Below, piece after piece: positions 8,584-16,711 of a stretch of 51,122 bases of DNA. The notes below the pieces were generated by a model, which saw only the letters and a list, made by a program, of their open reading frames with translations, was not told where the DNA came from and ran no database searches. The stretch spans positions 1 to 51,122 of the forward strand of contig JANXAL010000118.1 of assembly GCA_025062325.1 (NCBI GenBank), read 5' to 3'. Position numbers and translations under genes: made by a program. Origin of the DNA: Roseiflexus sp. Its GTDB lineage: Bacteria; Chloroflexota; Chloroflexia; Chloroflexales; Roseiflexaceae. Positions within the stretch are counted from its first letter, which is position 1, and each line of letters opens with the position of its first letter.

Positions 8584-8902
8584 CCACGGGTACGACGGAT
8601 GAACATGGATGGACAGCAAAAGATCAATCCGCGGTCATCCGTCCCAAATCCGCGCCCATCCGTGCGTTATTCCGCAGCGCCAGGTTCCGCAGATCAGATG
8701 ATGCTTCTTTAGCTCATCAGCCCGCAGCGCTCCGGTAGACTCTGTCACATGATGACTTCCTCCGACTGTCTGAACATGCTTGACTTTTTGCGTGGATCCT
8801 GCTATGTTTTAGACGGGTCTGATCGCTATTGTCTGTTAATTGTCCCTTATTGTCTTGATTATGTCTGATGCTCTTTGTTCTTTCCGGCAAAGTGTCTAAG
8901 GC
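8584..8902. other. Gene-free spacer with CGGAT-type repeat and regulator upstream region
   Basis: Bases 8591-8676 hold a degenerate copy of the dispersed CGGAT/ATCCG palindrome family seen elsewhere in the window. Bases 8811-8866 hold an AGACGGGTCT dyad followed by four TTGTC-like direct repeats (separate entry). No coding signal was seen. Confidence 0.5.
8829..8865. promoter_or_regulatory. Four helically phased TTGTC direct repeats upstream of the GntR gene
   Basis: TTGTC occurs at 8829, 8840 and 8850, and ATGTC at 8861. The spacings are 11, 10 and 11 bases, one helical turn each. The array ends about 40-55 bases before the regulator start. Phased direct repeats of this type suit a regulator binding one face of the helix. 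Confidence 0.4.
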
Positions 8903-9889
8903 ATGGAAGATGCCAGCGTTATGACCGATCCTGTTGCGCGCAACGAAACGACGCAGCGCTCGCTGCGTGCAAGCGATATCGTGCATCTGCTAGAGCAACA
9001 GATTCGATCCGGCGCATACCGGTTCGGCATGCGTCTGCCAACCGTTCGTGACCTTGCCGAACAGTATCAGGTGAACAAGAACACTGCTGCGCGCGCGTAT
9101 CAGATACTTGAACAGCGCGGGTTGATCGAGGTCTCGCGCGGACGCGGCGCATTTGTTTGCGCCAGATCCGAGTCGGATCAACCAACATTGCAACAGCAGG
9201 TTGAACGGTTGGTTCAGGCGGCCCGGCAGGCGGGGTTGAGCCGCAGCCAGTTGCTCGACTTGATCGACAACGCCGTGCACCAGTCGTATGGTTCCGAAGC
9301 GCCGCGCGTGTTATTCGTCGAGTGCAACCGGCGCGATGTGGAGACGCTTGGCGACGAGCTTGAGAGCATTGTTGATACGCCAATGGATCGGGCGCTGCTT
9401 GATGATGTTCTGCGCGATCCGATCACGCTGGTGCATCGATACGATCTGATCGTGACCACCTTTCAGCATCTGGGACAGATTCGCCAGGCTGTGCCGTCTG
9501 CCGCGCGCCAGCGAGTGGTCGGCGTGCTGGCGACTCCGTCTCACGAGTCGTTGCTGGCGCTCGCGCGCCTGCATGTGCCTTCGTTCGGTCTCGTTTGCGA
9601 CTCGCCGGGAACGATTGAGAGTCTGTCTCACATTATTCGCACCTATCACCCAACCTCAAGTGTTATCCCTGTGCTGATTGATGATCGGACCCGCCTCTAC
9701 GAGATGATTGAGCAGGTTGATGCACTGGTGGTCACGCGCTCATGCCGCGAACGCCTGCTTGCGCTGAATCCTGTGCTCCCTGTGATTACCGTCGTGTTCA
9801 CTATTGATCAGCAATCGATTGATTTCTTACGTCGCCGTCTCGAGGAAACAGCGCAGATCAACGCCCTGCAACCACGGATGTCACGATAG
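8903..9889 (+). CDS. GntR-family transcriptional regulator
   Basis: This 328-residue regulator has an N-terminal GntR winged helix at about residues 22-90, including RLPTVRDLAEQYQVNKNTAARAY cut around LPTVRDLAEQ and the wing GLIEVSRGRGAFV. The C-terminal 200 residues do not match a FadR, HutC or aminotransferase domain that I can name with confidence. They may be a periplasmic-binding-like or otherwise novel effector domain. ATG 8903 and ATG 8921 are both possible starts. Its place in the middle of the catabolic island, and the GntR-type operator at 126-147, make it the probable local regulator. Confidence 0.85.
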   Translation: MEDASVMTDPVARNETTQRSLRASDIVHLLEQQIRSGAYRFGMRLPTVRDLAEQYQVNKNTAARAYQILEQRGLIEVSRGRGAFVCARSESDQPTLQQQVERLVQAARQAGLSRSQLLDLIDNAVHQSYGSEAPRVLFVECNRRDVETLGDELESIVDTPMDRALLDDVLRDPITLVHRYDLIVTTFQHLGQIRQAVPSAARQRVVGVLATPSHESLLALARLHVPSFGLVCDSPGTIESLSHIIRTYHPTSSVIPVLIDDRTRLYEMIEQVDALVVTRSCRERLLALNPVLPVITVVFTIDQQSIDFLRRRLEETAQINALQPRMSR

Positions 9890-9967
9890 AGGCAGGCGAA
9901 GAGGGACAGCCTCCGGTTCTTCTGAACCATACACACGATCACCGAGAAAGCGTCCGTATGATGATAT

Positions 9968-10070
9968 GGAGTTTGAGAAAATAACCCGGTATTGCCCGAT
10001 ATAGCCCGCGCAAGCAGGCTTCGCAACCGTCGCCCGCGACTTCAGGCGCCGGGCGGGTAAGCGGATAGCG
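9968..10070 (+). repeat. MITE-like dispersed repeat, copy A
   Basis: This 103-base stretch aligns along its length with 44637-44739. Shared blocks include GGAGTTTGAGAA at the left end, TAGCCCGCG in the middle and GCGGATAGCG at the right. The terminal inverted repeat that is clear in copy B is weak here. It lies between the GntR gene and the second ceramidase-fold gene. Confidence 0.65.
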
Positions 10071-10116
10071 AAATAATGACTAAAAACCATACAAGGCGCC
10101 AGAAGCGAGGAAGCGC

Positions 10117-11496
10117 ATGGATCTGACGCGAATTCATGGGTTTACCTATTGTGCGGTCGGTGTTGCGCGCCGGGATGCGACGCCGCCCGTCGGCATCTAT
10201 GCGCGCTCATGGGCGGCGGCGCGCCACGATGTCGCTGAAGGCGTGCATCGACCGCTGACGGCGACGGCGCTGGTGATGCGCCCCATTCACGCGGATGCTT
10301 CGACGCTGGCGCTGATAGCCCTTGATGTGGGCTGGTTTCCGTACCTTCCCGATGAACGTCGCGTCCGCGAGTCCGTCCTGCGCGCCACCGGGCTGGACGA
10401 AGATGCGTTGCTGATCAATTTCTCGCATACCCACGCGGGAGCACACCTCAATACTCAGATCAGGGATAAACCCGGCGTGCATTTGATCGAACCGTACCTT
10501 AACGATCTGACCCATGCGCTCATCGAGGCGATTATTGAAGCCAGAAGCGCGATGCGCCCGGCGTGGATCACCTACGGGTACGGGCGCTGTGCGCTGGCGG
10601 CGAATCGCGATTTCTGGGCGCCGGACATCGGCAGATACGCCTGCGGCTACAATCCTGCGGCGCCTGCTGATGATACAGTGCTCGTCGCCCGCGTGACCGG
10701 CGAGGATGGCGCGATCATTGCCACGCTGGTCAACTACGCCTGCCATCCGACGACTCTCGCCTGGCAGAATCGATTACTTTCGCCGGATTATGTCGGCGCT
10801 CTGCGCGAAACGCTCGAGTCGATCTATGGCGCGCCCTGCCTGTTCCTCTACGGCGCTGCGGGCGATCTCGGTCCGCGCGATGGGTTTGTGGGCGATCCTG
10901 CCATTGCTGATCGGAACGGCCGCCAGCTGGCGTATGCCGCTGCGGCGGCGCTTGAGGCGCTGCCTCCGCCTGCCTCGCGCTTCGTCTACACCGGCGTGGT
11001 TGCGTCAGGCGCCAACCTGGCAACCTGGGAGTACCAACCGCTCGATGCGTTCGCCCGAAGGCGCTGCGCGATACTGCATTATCACAGAACGATCGTGCCG
11101 CTGCCACGTAAGCCGACGCTTGAGCCGATTGATCCGCCAGGGTCTGATCGCAGCGATGCGATCGCCGAGGCGGAGAAGGCGCTGCGTCGCCGCCTGCTTC
11201 AGGACTCCCTCGGCGATGATCCGGTCTACCCTATGACGCTCTGGTTCTGGCGGTTAGGCGACGCCCTCCTTGTGGCATGTCCCAACGAAGCGTATTCTCA
11301 AATGCAGATTGAGATCCGCTCCCGGTTTTGTCGTCAACCGGTGCTGGTGCTGGGATGCACGAATGGTGCGTTGGGCTATCTCCCGCCCCGCCATGTGTAT
11401 GGCAGCGGTCTGTATCAGGAGCAACAGTCTCCTTTTCTTCCCGGCTGCCTCGAGCAAACAATTGCCGCTGCCATAAGTGAATTGGAGCGCCTATGA
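10117..11496 (+). CDS. Neutral-ceramidase-fold hydrolase, paralogue 2
   Basis: This 459-residue protein is a divergent paralogue of the protein at 5132 with the same landmarks: ARRDATPPVGIYARSW at the N-terminus, SHTHAGAH with H104 and H106, NYACHP with H210, and GAAGDLGP at 246-253. As in the first copy, the position of the ceramidase nucleophile Ser is Gly. No signal peptide is visible. It overlaps the deacylase gene by four bases (ATGA), so the two are translationally coupled. The coupling supports a sequential two-step hydrolysis in one pathway; the substrate is unknown. Confidence 0.8.
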   Translation: MDLTRIHGFTYCAVGVARRDATPPVGIYARSWAAARHDVAEGVHRPLTATALVMRPIHADASTLALIALDVGWFPYLPDERRVRESVLRATGLDEDALLINFSHTHAGAHLNTQIRDKPGVHLIEPYLNDLTHALIEAIIEARSAMRPAWITYGYGRCALAANRDFWAPDIGRYACGYNPAAPADDTVLVARVTGEDGAIIATLVNYACHPTTLAWQNRLLSPDYVGALRETLESIYGAPCLFLYGAAGDLGPRDGFVGDPAIADRNGRQLAYAAAAALEALPPPASRFVYTGVVASGANLATWEYQPLDAFARRRCAILHYHRTIVPLPRKPTLEPIDPPGSDRSDAIAEAEKALRRRLLQDSLGDDPVYPMTLWFWRLGDALLVACPNEAYSQMQIEIRSRFCRQPVLVLGCTNGALGYLPPRHVYGSGLYQEQQSPFLPGCLEQTIAAAISELERL

Positions 11497-12500
11497 GCAC
11501 AACGCAGATCGTGACCCTGGTTGATTTCGAGAAGCCTGGCAAGCAACTGGGACGACTGGCTATTCCGCAATCGACCAACACCTCGGGGTGGGCGACGGAA
11601 TATCTGCCGATTGCGGTGATCAATGGCGCGCCGGGACCAACGGCGCTGCTCTTTGGCGGCAACCACGGCGATGAGTATGAAGGACCGGTGACGCTGTTGA
11701 AACTGGCGCATACGCTTGAACCGGACAGCATTCGCGGGCGAATCATTATGCTCCCAATGTTGAACCGTCCGGCGCTTGCCGCTGGCGCCCGGTTGTCGCC
11801 TCTTGATGGTAAAAACATGAATCGGGTGTTTCCCGGACGCGCCGACGGAACCATTACCGAGATGATCGCGCATTACGTCACGACGGTGCTCTTCCCGCTG
11901 GCCGATCTGGTGATCGATATCCACTCCGGCGGACGGTCGGCGCACTTTCTGCCGCTGGTCAGCATGCATCACGTTCCCAACACCGAACAGTTGCGCGCCA
12001 TGATCGATCTGGCGCTGGCATGGGGAGCGCCCTACATCCTGATCTACCGCGATGTAGGCGGCACGGGGCTGTTGCCCGGCGAAGCCGAACGTCTGGGAAA
12101 GCTGACGCTTGGCACAGAAATGGGCAGCGCCGCGCAGTTTGGCGTCGAGATGCTCAACCTGACAGAGCAGGGGGTGCGCAATGTGCTGCGTCAGGCAGGC
12201 ATGCTCATCGACCGGGCGCCCGATCCGCCGCCAGCGCCGCCGCAGCTTATGGCAGCGGATCAGTATGACGACTACATCATGGCGCCGGTCAGCGGCATCT
12301 TTGAACCGTTTGTCGAAATGGGCGCATGGATAGTTGCAGGCCAGACGATTGGCCAGATCCATTCCATCGAGCAGCCCTTCGAGCCGCCGACGCCGGTATC
12401 AGCACGAACGGAAGGCTTGCTGATCAGCCGACGCGCGTTCCCTCTCGTGCGTCAGGGCGATTGCCTGGCAACGCTCGCACGACCGTTTCGCCTGCCATAG
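11493..12500 (+). CDS. Aspartoacylase/succinylglutamate desuccinylase-family deacylase (DoeB-like)
   Basis: This 335-residue zinc hydrolase belongs to the AstE/AspA branch of the carboxypeptidase-A-like fold. The zinc motif GGNHGDEYEGP gives H58 and E61, and VIDIHSGG near residue 150 supplies the third ligand. A C-terminal beta domain follows (from about 255). The GGNHGDEYEGP form is reminiscent of N-acetyl-diaminobutyrate deacetylases of ectoine breakdown, but no other ectoine genes are nearby. The reaction is therefore best stated as removal of an N-acyl group from a carboxylate-bearing amine. It overlaps the preceding gene by four bases and is followed 15 bases on by an enolase-superfamily gene. 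Confidence 0.82.
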   Translation: MSTTQIVTLVDFEKPGKQLGRLAIPQSTNTSGWATEYLPIAVINGAPGPTALLFGGNHGDEYEGPVTLLKLAHTLEPDSIRGRIIMLPMLNRPALAAGARLSPLDGKNMNRVFPGRADGTITEMIAHYVTTVLFPLADLVIDIHSGGRSAHFLPLVSMHHVPNTEQLRAMIDLALAWGAPYILIYRDVGGTGLLPGEAERLGKLTLGTEMGSAAQFGVEMLNLTEQGVRNVLRQAGMLIDRAPDPPPAPPQLMAADQYDDYIMAPVSGIFEPFVEMGAWIVAGQTIGQIHSIEQPFEPPTPVSARTEGLLISRRAFPLVRQGDCLATLARPFRLP

Positions 12501-12515
12501 CACAAGGAGAAGCGT

Positions 12516-13628
12516 GTGAAAATTACTGATGTCGAAGCCATCTGGCTCCAACTCCCGACCGTAGACGACCGCGCCGACGGCACTCAGGATACGCTGGTGG
12601 TCAAAGTCCACACCGATGAGGGGATCGTCGGCGTTGGCGAAGTCGACTCGTCGCCGATGGCAGCGAAAGCGATCATCGAGGCGCCAATGTCCCATCAGAT
12701 TGCGCGTGGTCTACGGTTGTGCGTCCTTGGTGAAAACCCGCTCGACATCGCCCGCCTGTGGCACGCCATGTATCAGGGGTCAATCTTCTTCGGGCGCGGC
12801 GGCGCGGTGCAGCAGGCGATCAGCGGCATCGACATCGCGCTGTGGGACATCGCCGGCAAGGTGATGGGTCAGCCGGTCTATCGGTTGCTCGGCGGCGGCT
12901 TCCGCGACCGCCTGCGCGCCTACGCCTCGATCCTGTTCCAGGAGACGCCCGAAGCGACCTATGACCTGGCCCGCCGCCTCGCCGACCAGGGATTTACGGC
13001 GGTCAAGTTCGGCTGGGGACCGATTGGGACAGGCGAGACGATGGATCTGGCCCTGGTGCGAATGGCGCGACGTGGATTGGGGGATGACATCGATCTGATG
13101 ATTGACGCTGGACTGTGCTACGATACGGCGACGGCGATCCGGCGCGCGCACCAGTTTGCGGAATACAACCCATTCTGGCTCGAGGAGCCGCTGCACCCCG
13201 ACAATCTTGAAGGGTACGCGCGTCTGGCTGCTGTGTCCCCCATCCGTATCGCCGCCGGGGAGCAGGAAACCACACTTGCCGGGTTTCAGGCGCTGATGGA
13301 CGCCGGTCTGTCGGTAGTGCAGCCGGACGTGGCGCGGGTCGGCGGGTTGTCGCAGGCGATCCAGATCGGGCGGATGGCGGCGCAACGCCATCGGCTGTGC
13401 GTCAATCATTCGTACAAAACCGGCATCAGCATTGCCGCCTCGCTGCACTTCCTGGCGGCGCTGCCAAACGCTTCGCTGCTTGAGTACTGCGTCGAGCAGA
13501 GTCCGTTGCGGCAAACGCTGACCCGCGAAACTTTTCCGGTAGTGGATGGATGGGTGGCTGTGCCGCAAGAGCCAGGGCTGGGCGTCACCCTCGATGAAGA
13601 GGTGATCGCCCGCTATCGCGTGGCATGA
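12516..13628 (+). CDS. Enolase-superfamily enzyme (mandelate racemase/muconate lactonizing type), paralogue 2
   Basis: A 370-residue protein starting at GTG 12516, supported by AAGGAGA at 12504-12510. The capping domain runs to about residue 120 and the barrel follows. K164 sits in VKFGWGP as a candidate base. D197, E223 or E224 and E249 are candidate metal ligands, and D271 with H298 would form the His-Asp pair. The VKFGWGP stretch differs from the VKxK of true mandelate racemase, so specificity is open. It is only distantly similar to the 3861 protein, so the two probably act on different intermediates. It ends 13 bases before the truncated amidohydrolase. Confidence 0.85.
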   Translation: MKITDVEAIWLQLPTVDDRADGTQDTLVVKVHTDEGIVGVGEVDSSPMAAKAIIEAPMSHQIARGLRLCVLGENPLDIARLWHAMYQGSIFFGRGGAVQQAISGIDIALWDIAGKVMGQPVYRLLGGGFRDRLRAYASILFQETPEATYDLARRLADQGFTAVKFGWGPIGTGETMDLALVRMARRGLGDDIDLMIDAGLCYDTATAIRRAHQFAEYNPFWLEEPLHPDNLEGYARLAAVSPIRIAAGEQETTLAGFQALMDAGLSVVQPDVARVGGLSQAIQIGRMAAQRHRLCVNHSYKTGISIAASLHFLAALPNASLLEYCVEQSPLRQTLTRETFPVVDGWVAVPQEPGLGVTLDEEVIARYRVA

Positions 13629-13641
13629 CCAGGGAGTTCCG

Positions 13642-13713
13642 ATGATCATCGACGTGCATACCCACGCCTCACAGTATCGCAGTCCCGTGCCGCCGGGGCG
13701 TGAGGGAACTTAA
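13642..13713 (+). pseudogene. Truncated amidohydrolase (first ~15 codons)
   Basis: ATG 13642 opens MIIDVHTHASQYRSP, the beginning of a TIM-barrel amidohydrolase with its DVHTH metal motif, preceded by GGGAG at 13632-13636. The frame is lost after about 15 residues and stops at 13711-13713. The rest of the gene has been replaced by the ParA-containing segment. This looks like the break point of an insertion or deletion at the end of the catabolic operon. Confidence 0.65.
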
Positions 13714-14061
13714 GTATGGTCCACGCCGGCGTCGGTTGAGCGGACAAGAAATGTCGAGTTGCGGCTCAGAGCGCGCCAGGAAGTGCTTAATGGCGCGGTA
13801 GACCGTGTACTCCAGGTCGCCGGGCCGCAGCCCAGGCGCCTGGGTCAGGTTCCCCTGCGGATCGAAATTGACCAGTAACACGCGCTGCCCGCGTTCAGCG
13901 AGCGCCGCCTTCAGGTTGATGGTCGTGGTGGTTTTGCCGGCGCCGCCCTTGGGGACGGCCACGGCGATGATGCGGGCGCCGTCGCACGGCAGACGTGCGG
14001 ATGGCTTCGGTTGCGGTGCGCGTCGCCCGCCGTCGCGGAGAAAGCGTTTCACCTCGTCCAT
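13669..14061 (-). pseudogene. Truncated ParA/Soj-family ATPase
   Basis: Reading from ATG 14061 on the minus strand, the frame begins MDEVKRFLRD. It has the deviant Walker A motif KGGAGKTTTT (38-47) and continues NLKAALAERGQRVLLVNFD and GNLTQ. It resembles ParA to about residue 104 (near base 13750) and then runs into unrelated sequence, with a stop near 13669. A complete ParA is about 250 residues or more, so roughly two thirds is missing. The frame is open upstream to 14361 but that part looks non-coding. ParA suggests plasmid or element ancestry. No intact ParB follows. Confidence 0.75.
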
Positions 14062-14689
14062 CAGCCCGCAGCGCGCCAGGCGTCGCACCAGACGCCGGAA
14101 GGAACGGCGGCGATTGCGGGCGAACACGCTATCTCCCCGCGCAACTGATCGTCCCTGAGCCTGTAGCGGTCCCGCAGGGCTTGCCTGATCTGAGTCAGGG
14201 CTAACGAAGCCTAAACTATGTATTGTACCGCAAGGTTCGCCCGCTGCCCGCTCGGCGAACCTTTGCCGGTGCGCATCAACCCGCAGCGCCGGGAAGCTGT
14301 CTGACAATTTCACGCCCAGACCTCCACACTCCCACCCCGCGCCGTTCGGCCTTTGCCGCACCTATCCGACACTGCACGCGGCGGAAGCAAAGCAGAAGCG
14401 GCGGACGTCTCCCGACCAGCGCTGACGCAGTGATCGCGTGCGGTATACCCCTGCCAGTGATGAAATGGGCGACTATATTAAGACCTCGGGACCGTTCAAA
14501 ATGCCGGAGTCGCGGCATAATCACTATGAGTCCTGAGTGCGCGCGCGGCGGGGCGAACAACAACGTGTTCCAACCGCTGGAGTCGCGGCATGATCACACG
14601 AGGGCAGTCTGACTTCTGCCGCGCTTGAACGGCGGACGAATGCTCACAGGGCGAATGGACTCCGATGAAATTGTAAAAGGAGGTATCTC
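14062..14689. other. Gene-free stretch in the ParA/CRISPR-like scar
   Basis: I see no convincing gene. The stretch holds the two-unit CRISPR-like vestige at 14494-14603. It ends with a strong AAAGGAGGT ribosome binding site for the 14690 gene. Confidence 0.5.
14494..14603 (+). CRISPR. Two-unit CRISPR-like vestige
   Basis: Two similar units start at 14494 and 14567, exactly 73 bases apart. Each is about 31-37 bases: GTTC followed by a variable A/C-rich section, then GGAGTCGCGGCAT and ATCAC. That leaves a spacer-like gap of about 36 bases. Each unit can form a hairpin (ATGCCG/CGGCAT in the first, CCGC/GCGG in the second). Spacing, size and hairpin fit repeat-spacer-repeat. The units differ at several positions, no third unit was seen, and no cas gene is in the window. 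A decayed array end is likely; an unrelated hairpin repeat is possible. Confidence 0.4.
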
Positions 14690-16138
14690 ATGCCTGCCAA
14701 CGCACTGCTTCTGGCCGCGATATTTGGCGATGACATGTCCGATCTTGCTCAATTCGTGAATCGCGGGAAGGACATCCAGTTTCTGCTCCTGGCCGTGACT
14801 CGCAACGACGCACACGGCCAGAATGCGTGCAATGCATACCTGCGCATCGCTCTGGCTGCCGCTGGAGGCGCCGATCTTCCGAACAATCTGAAGCAGGAGT
14901 TGGCGCAGCATGCGCCAGATGTTCTAAAACTTCTGGCGCAAAACAATGCGCAGGACCTGCGCCAGGCGCTCATCCGGCGCTCAGACTGGGTACGCGCATT
15001 TCTGACAGCGCTCGTGCCGCCAGACAGCGCCACGACAGGTTGGTTTGGTACGCTGTCTAATGGGGCGCGCCGGGTGCTGGTTGAGCTCGCTTCGAGCGAT
15101 GCTACCGCTGCCGCTGATATGCTTGCGGCGCTCGGCAACAACGGCTGGCAGACGTTCCTCAATCACGGAGAGCGCGCGGCTCTTATCGATGCTGCCGCAT
15201 GTCAGGCGAACACAGCACGTAGGGCGCTTGCTGTATTCTGTCCCGTTCTCAATACTCTCGATCCACAATTCCGCAATCGCCTGTTTCACAAAGTTATCAG
15301 CGACCCTTATGCTGCTGCGGATCTGGTTGAGGATCTGGTTGGAGCTCCTGGCATGAACGCATGGCAATCGCTGACGAGCTATGAACGTCAGCTTGTGATC
15401 GATGCCGTTAAGCAATCTGCTTCGACCGCGAAAAGGGTGCTTGTCGCTTTGTTCCATTCGCTTGATCGCACCGAGCGCAAGAAACTTATTGATGCACTTA
15501 CGAGCCCTACCCTATACGCCTACGCCGTGAACGACGTACTTGTCGCACTGTTTCATGACCTTAGTGATGATGAGCGTGATCAACTGCTGCGCGCCGTCGC
15601 CGAAAGCGACCCCAGCGCTGTTCGTCGCCTGGTTGTCAAACTTGGTTTTAGAGAATGGCAGACGTTGACCCGCGACCAACAACGCATGCTGCTGCACAAG
15701 CTCACCTGCTTGACGGCATGGCTGCCTGACGCTAACGCAGATTTGATCGACGTCTGGCAAAGTGCGTTGCTGCAACTGCCTACAAACGAGCGCGATGACT
15801 TGATCGACGCTATTGCCAACAACGAGAGCGACTCTCTTTGCTTTATCGCGGGACTCGGCGCCGACGGATGGCAACAGCTGACCCGCGACCAACAACGCAT
15901 GCTGCTGCGCAAGCTCATCTCGCAGGAGGATGTCGCCGCCTATCTGCGGCACAAGAACGTCGTCTGGCACGACTGCCTGGAAGCATGGCTGCCTGACGCT
16001 AACGCAGATTTGATCAACGCCTGGCAAAGCGCGTTATATAACGGACAGTTACCACCAAACGTCTCGGCTATCATCGCCCTATTGTTTCCACGCACCTCTT
16101 CCTGCCGACAGAGGAGGCATTCGACTAGACAACCATGA
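14690..16138 (+). CDS. Unrecognised helical-repeat protein
   Basis: This 482-residue protein has an excellent AAGGAGG site ten bases before ATG 14690. I cannot assign it to a family. From about residue 123 it is built of degenerate helical units with a pattern W-Q-x-L-[ST]-x-x-[EQR]-R-x-[LV]-[LI]. Examples are WQTFLNHGERAALIDA, WQSLTSYERQLVIDA, WQTLTRDQQRMLL and WQQLTRDQQRMLL. Intervening segments have the form STAKRVLVALFHSLD. This suggests a HEAT/ARM-like solenoid. Two units near the C-terminus are nearly identical in DNA (15673-15703 with 15880-15910, and 15717-15768 with 15984-16035), so duplication is recent. There is no signal peptide or membrane helix. It overlaps the next frame by four bases. 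Confidence 0.7.
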   Translation: MPANALLLAAIFGDDMSDLAQFVNRGKDIQFLLLAVTRNDAHGQNACNAYLRIALAAAGGADLPNNLKQELAQHAPDVLKLLAQNNAQDLRQALIRRSDWVRAFLTALVPPDSATTGWFGTLSNGARRVLVELASSDATAAADMLAALGNNGWQTFLNHGERAALIDAAACQANTARRALAVFCPVLNTLDPQFRNRLFHKVISDPYAAADLVEDLVGAPGMNAWQSLTSYERQLVIDAVKQSASTAKRVLVALFHSLDRTERKKLIDALTSPTLYAYAVNDVLVALFHDLSDDERDQLLRAVAESDPSAVRRLVVKLGFREWQTLTRDQQRMLLHKLTCLTAWLPDANADLIDVWQSALLQLPTNERDDLIDAIANNESDSLCFIAGLGADGWQQLTRDQQRMLLRKLISQEDVAAYLRHKNVVWHDCLEAWLPDANADLINAWQSALYNGQLPPNVSAIIALLFPRTSSCRQRRHSTRQP

Positions 16139-16398
16139 CACCACGCCTTCTGCGTCGGCGGAGGAGTGCTGGCTCATCGCCTGCCGCGGATCAATGCAGC
16201 GCTGGACGCGCTGTAGTCAGGCGCGCTGTTCCCACAAGGCAAACAGTGACTGCCTTCTTCGCCTCCCACGAGGCGCTCACGCCCGTGATCGCGCTCCTGG
16301 AGCGCGCCGCTCCCGATCAGATTCGCACGTTGGCCCGGCTGCTGGAGCGCGTGACCGCTGAAACGCGTGATGCGCACCCGCTGCCCGGCGCACCGTGA
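16135..16398 (+). CDS. Small hypothetical frame, probably a decayed gene
   Basis: An 87-codon frame overlaps the helical-repeat gene by ATGA. Its C-terminal half (FFASHEALTPVIALLERA, then DQIRTLARLLERVTA) looks like genuine helical protein. The N-terminal half does not. Another frame of the same bases (from about 16163) reads GGVLAHRLPRINAALDAL before a stop. Two reading frames with protein-like content in sequence suggest a frameshifted remnant rather than an intact gene. I do not recognise the family. Confidence 0.3.
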   Translation: MTPRLLRRRRSAGSSPAADQCSAGRAVVRRAVPTRQTVTAFFASHEALTPVIALLERAAPDQIRTLARLLERVTAETRDAHPLPGAP

Positions 16399-16711
16399 TC
16401 TCCTTCGATACGTCAGGCCGCGACGAACAGATCGGGGGTGGACGTGGTTCGGTTGCTCCCGTCCGGTCACTGTGACGCTCGGCGTCGCCGCCAGGGGGTG
16501 ACAGCAGCGCCGCCCCTTTGGCGACATTCTGGCAAGATTGGGGGGCGCAAGCGCCGCGTGCGCTGCCAGGACGGGACGCGCCCGACGGACACGCTCTTCG
16601 GCGCCAGAGCGCCAATAATCTGCTACACTGCCATTGCATCACGAAACGTGATCGCCATCTGGCGCGTATGTATGAGGTGTAAACAGGTGCAACAAACAGA
16701 GGTGAGCCGAT
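16399..16711. other. Gene-free spacer
   Basis: I see no gene in this stretch. It ends with GAGGTGAG (16699-16706) as ribosome binding site for the SPFH gene. A possible -10 box TACACT lies near 16624. Confidence 0.4.

Noticed and set aside
11493-12500. Assignment of the deacylase to ectoine degradation
   Set aside because: The zinc motif resembles DoeB, but no ectoine hydrolase, transaminase or dehydrogenase partner is adjacent.
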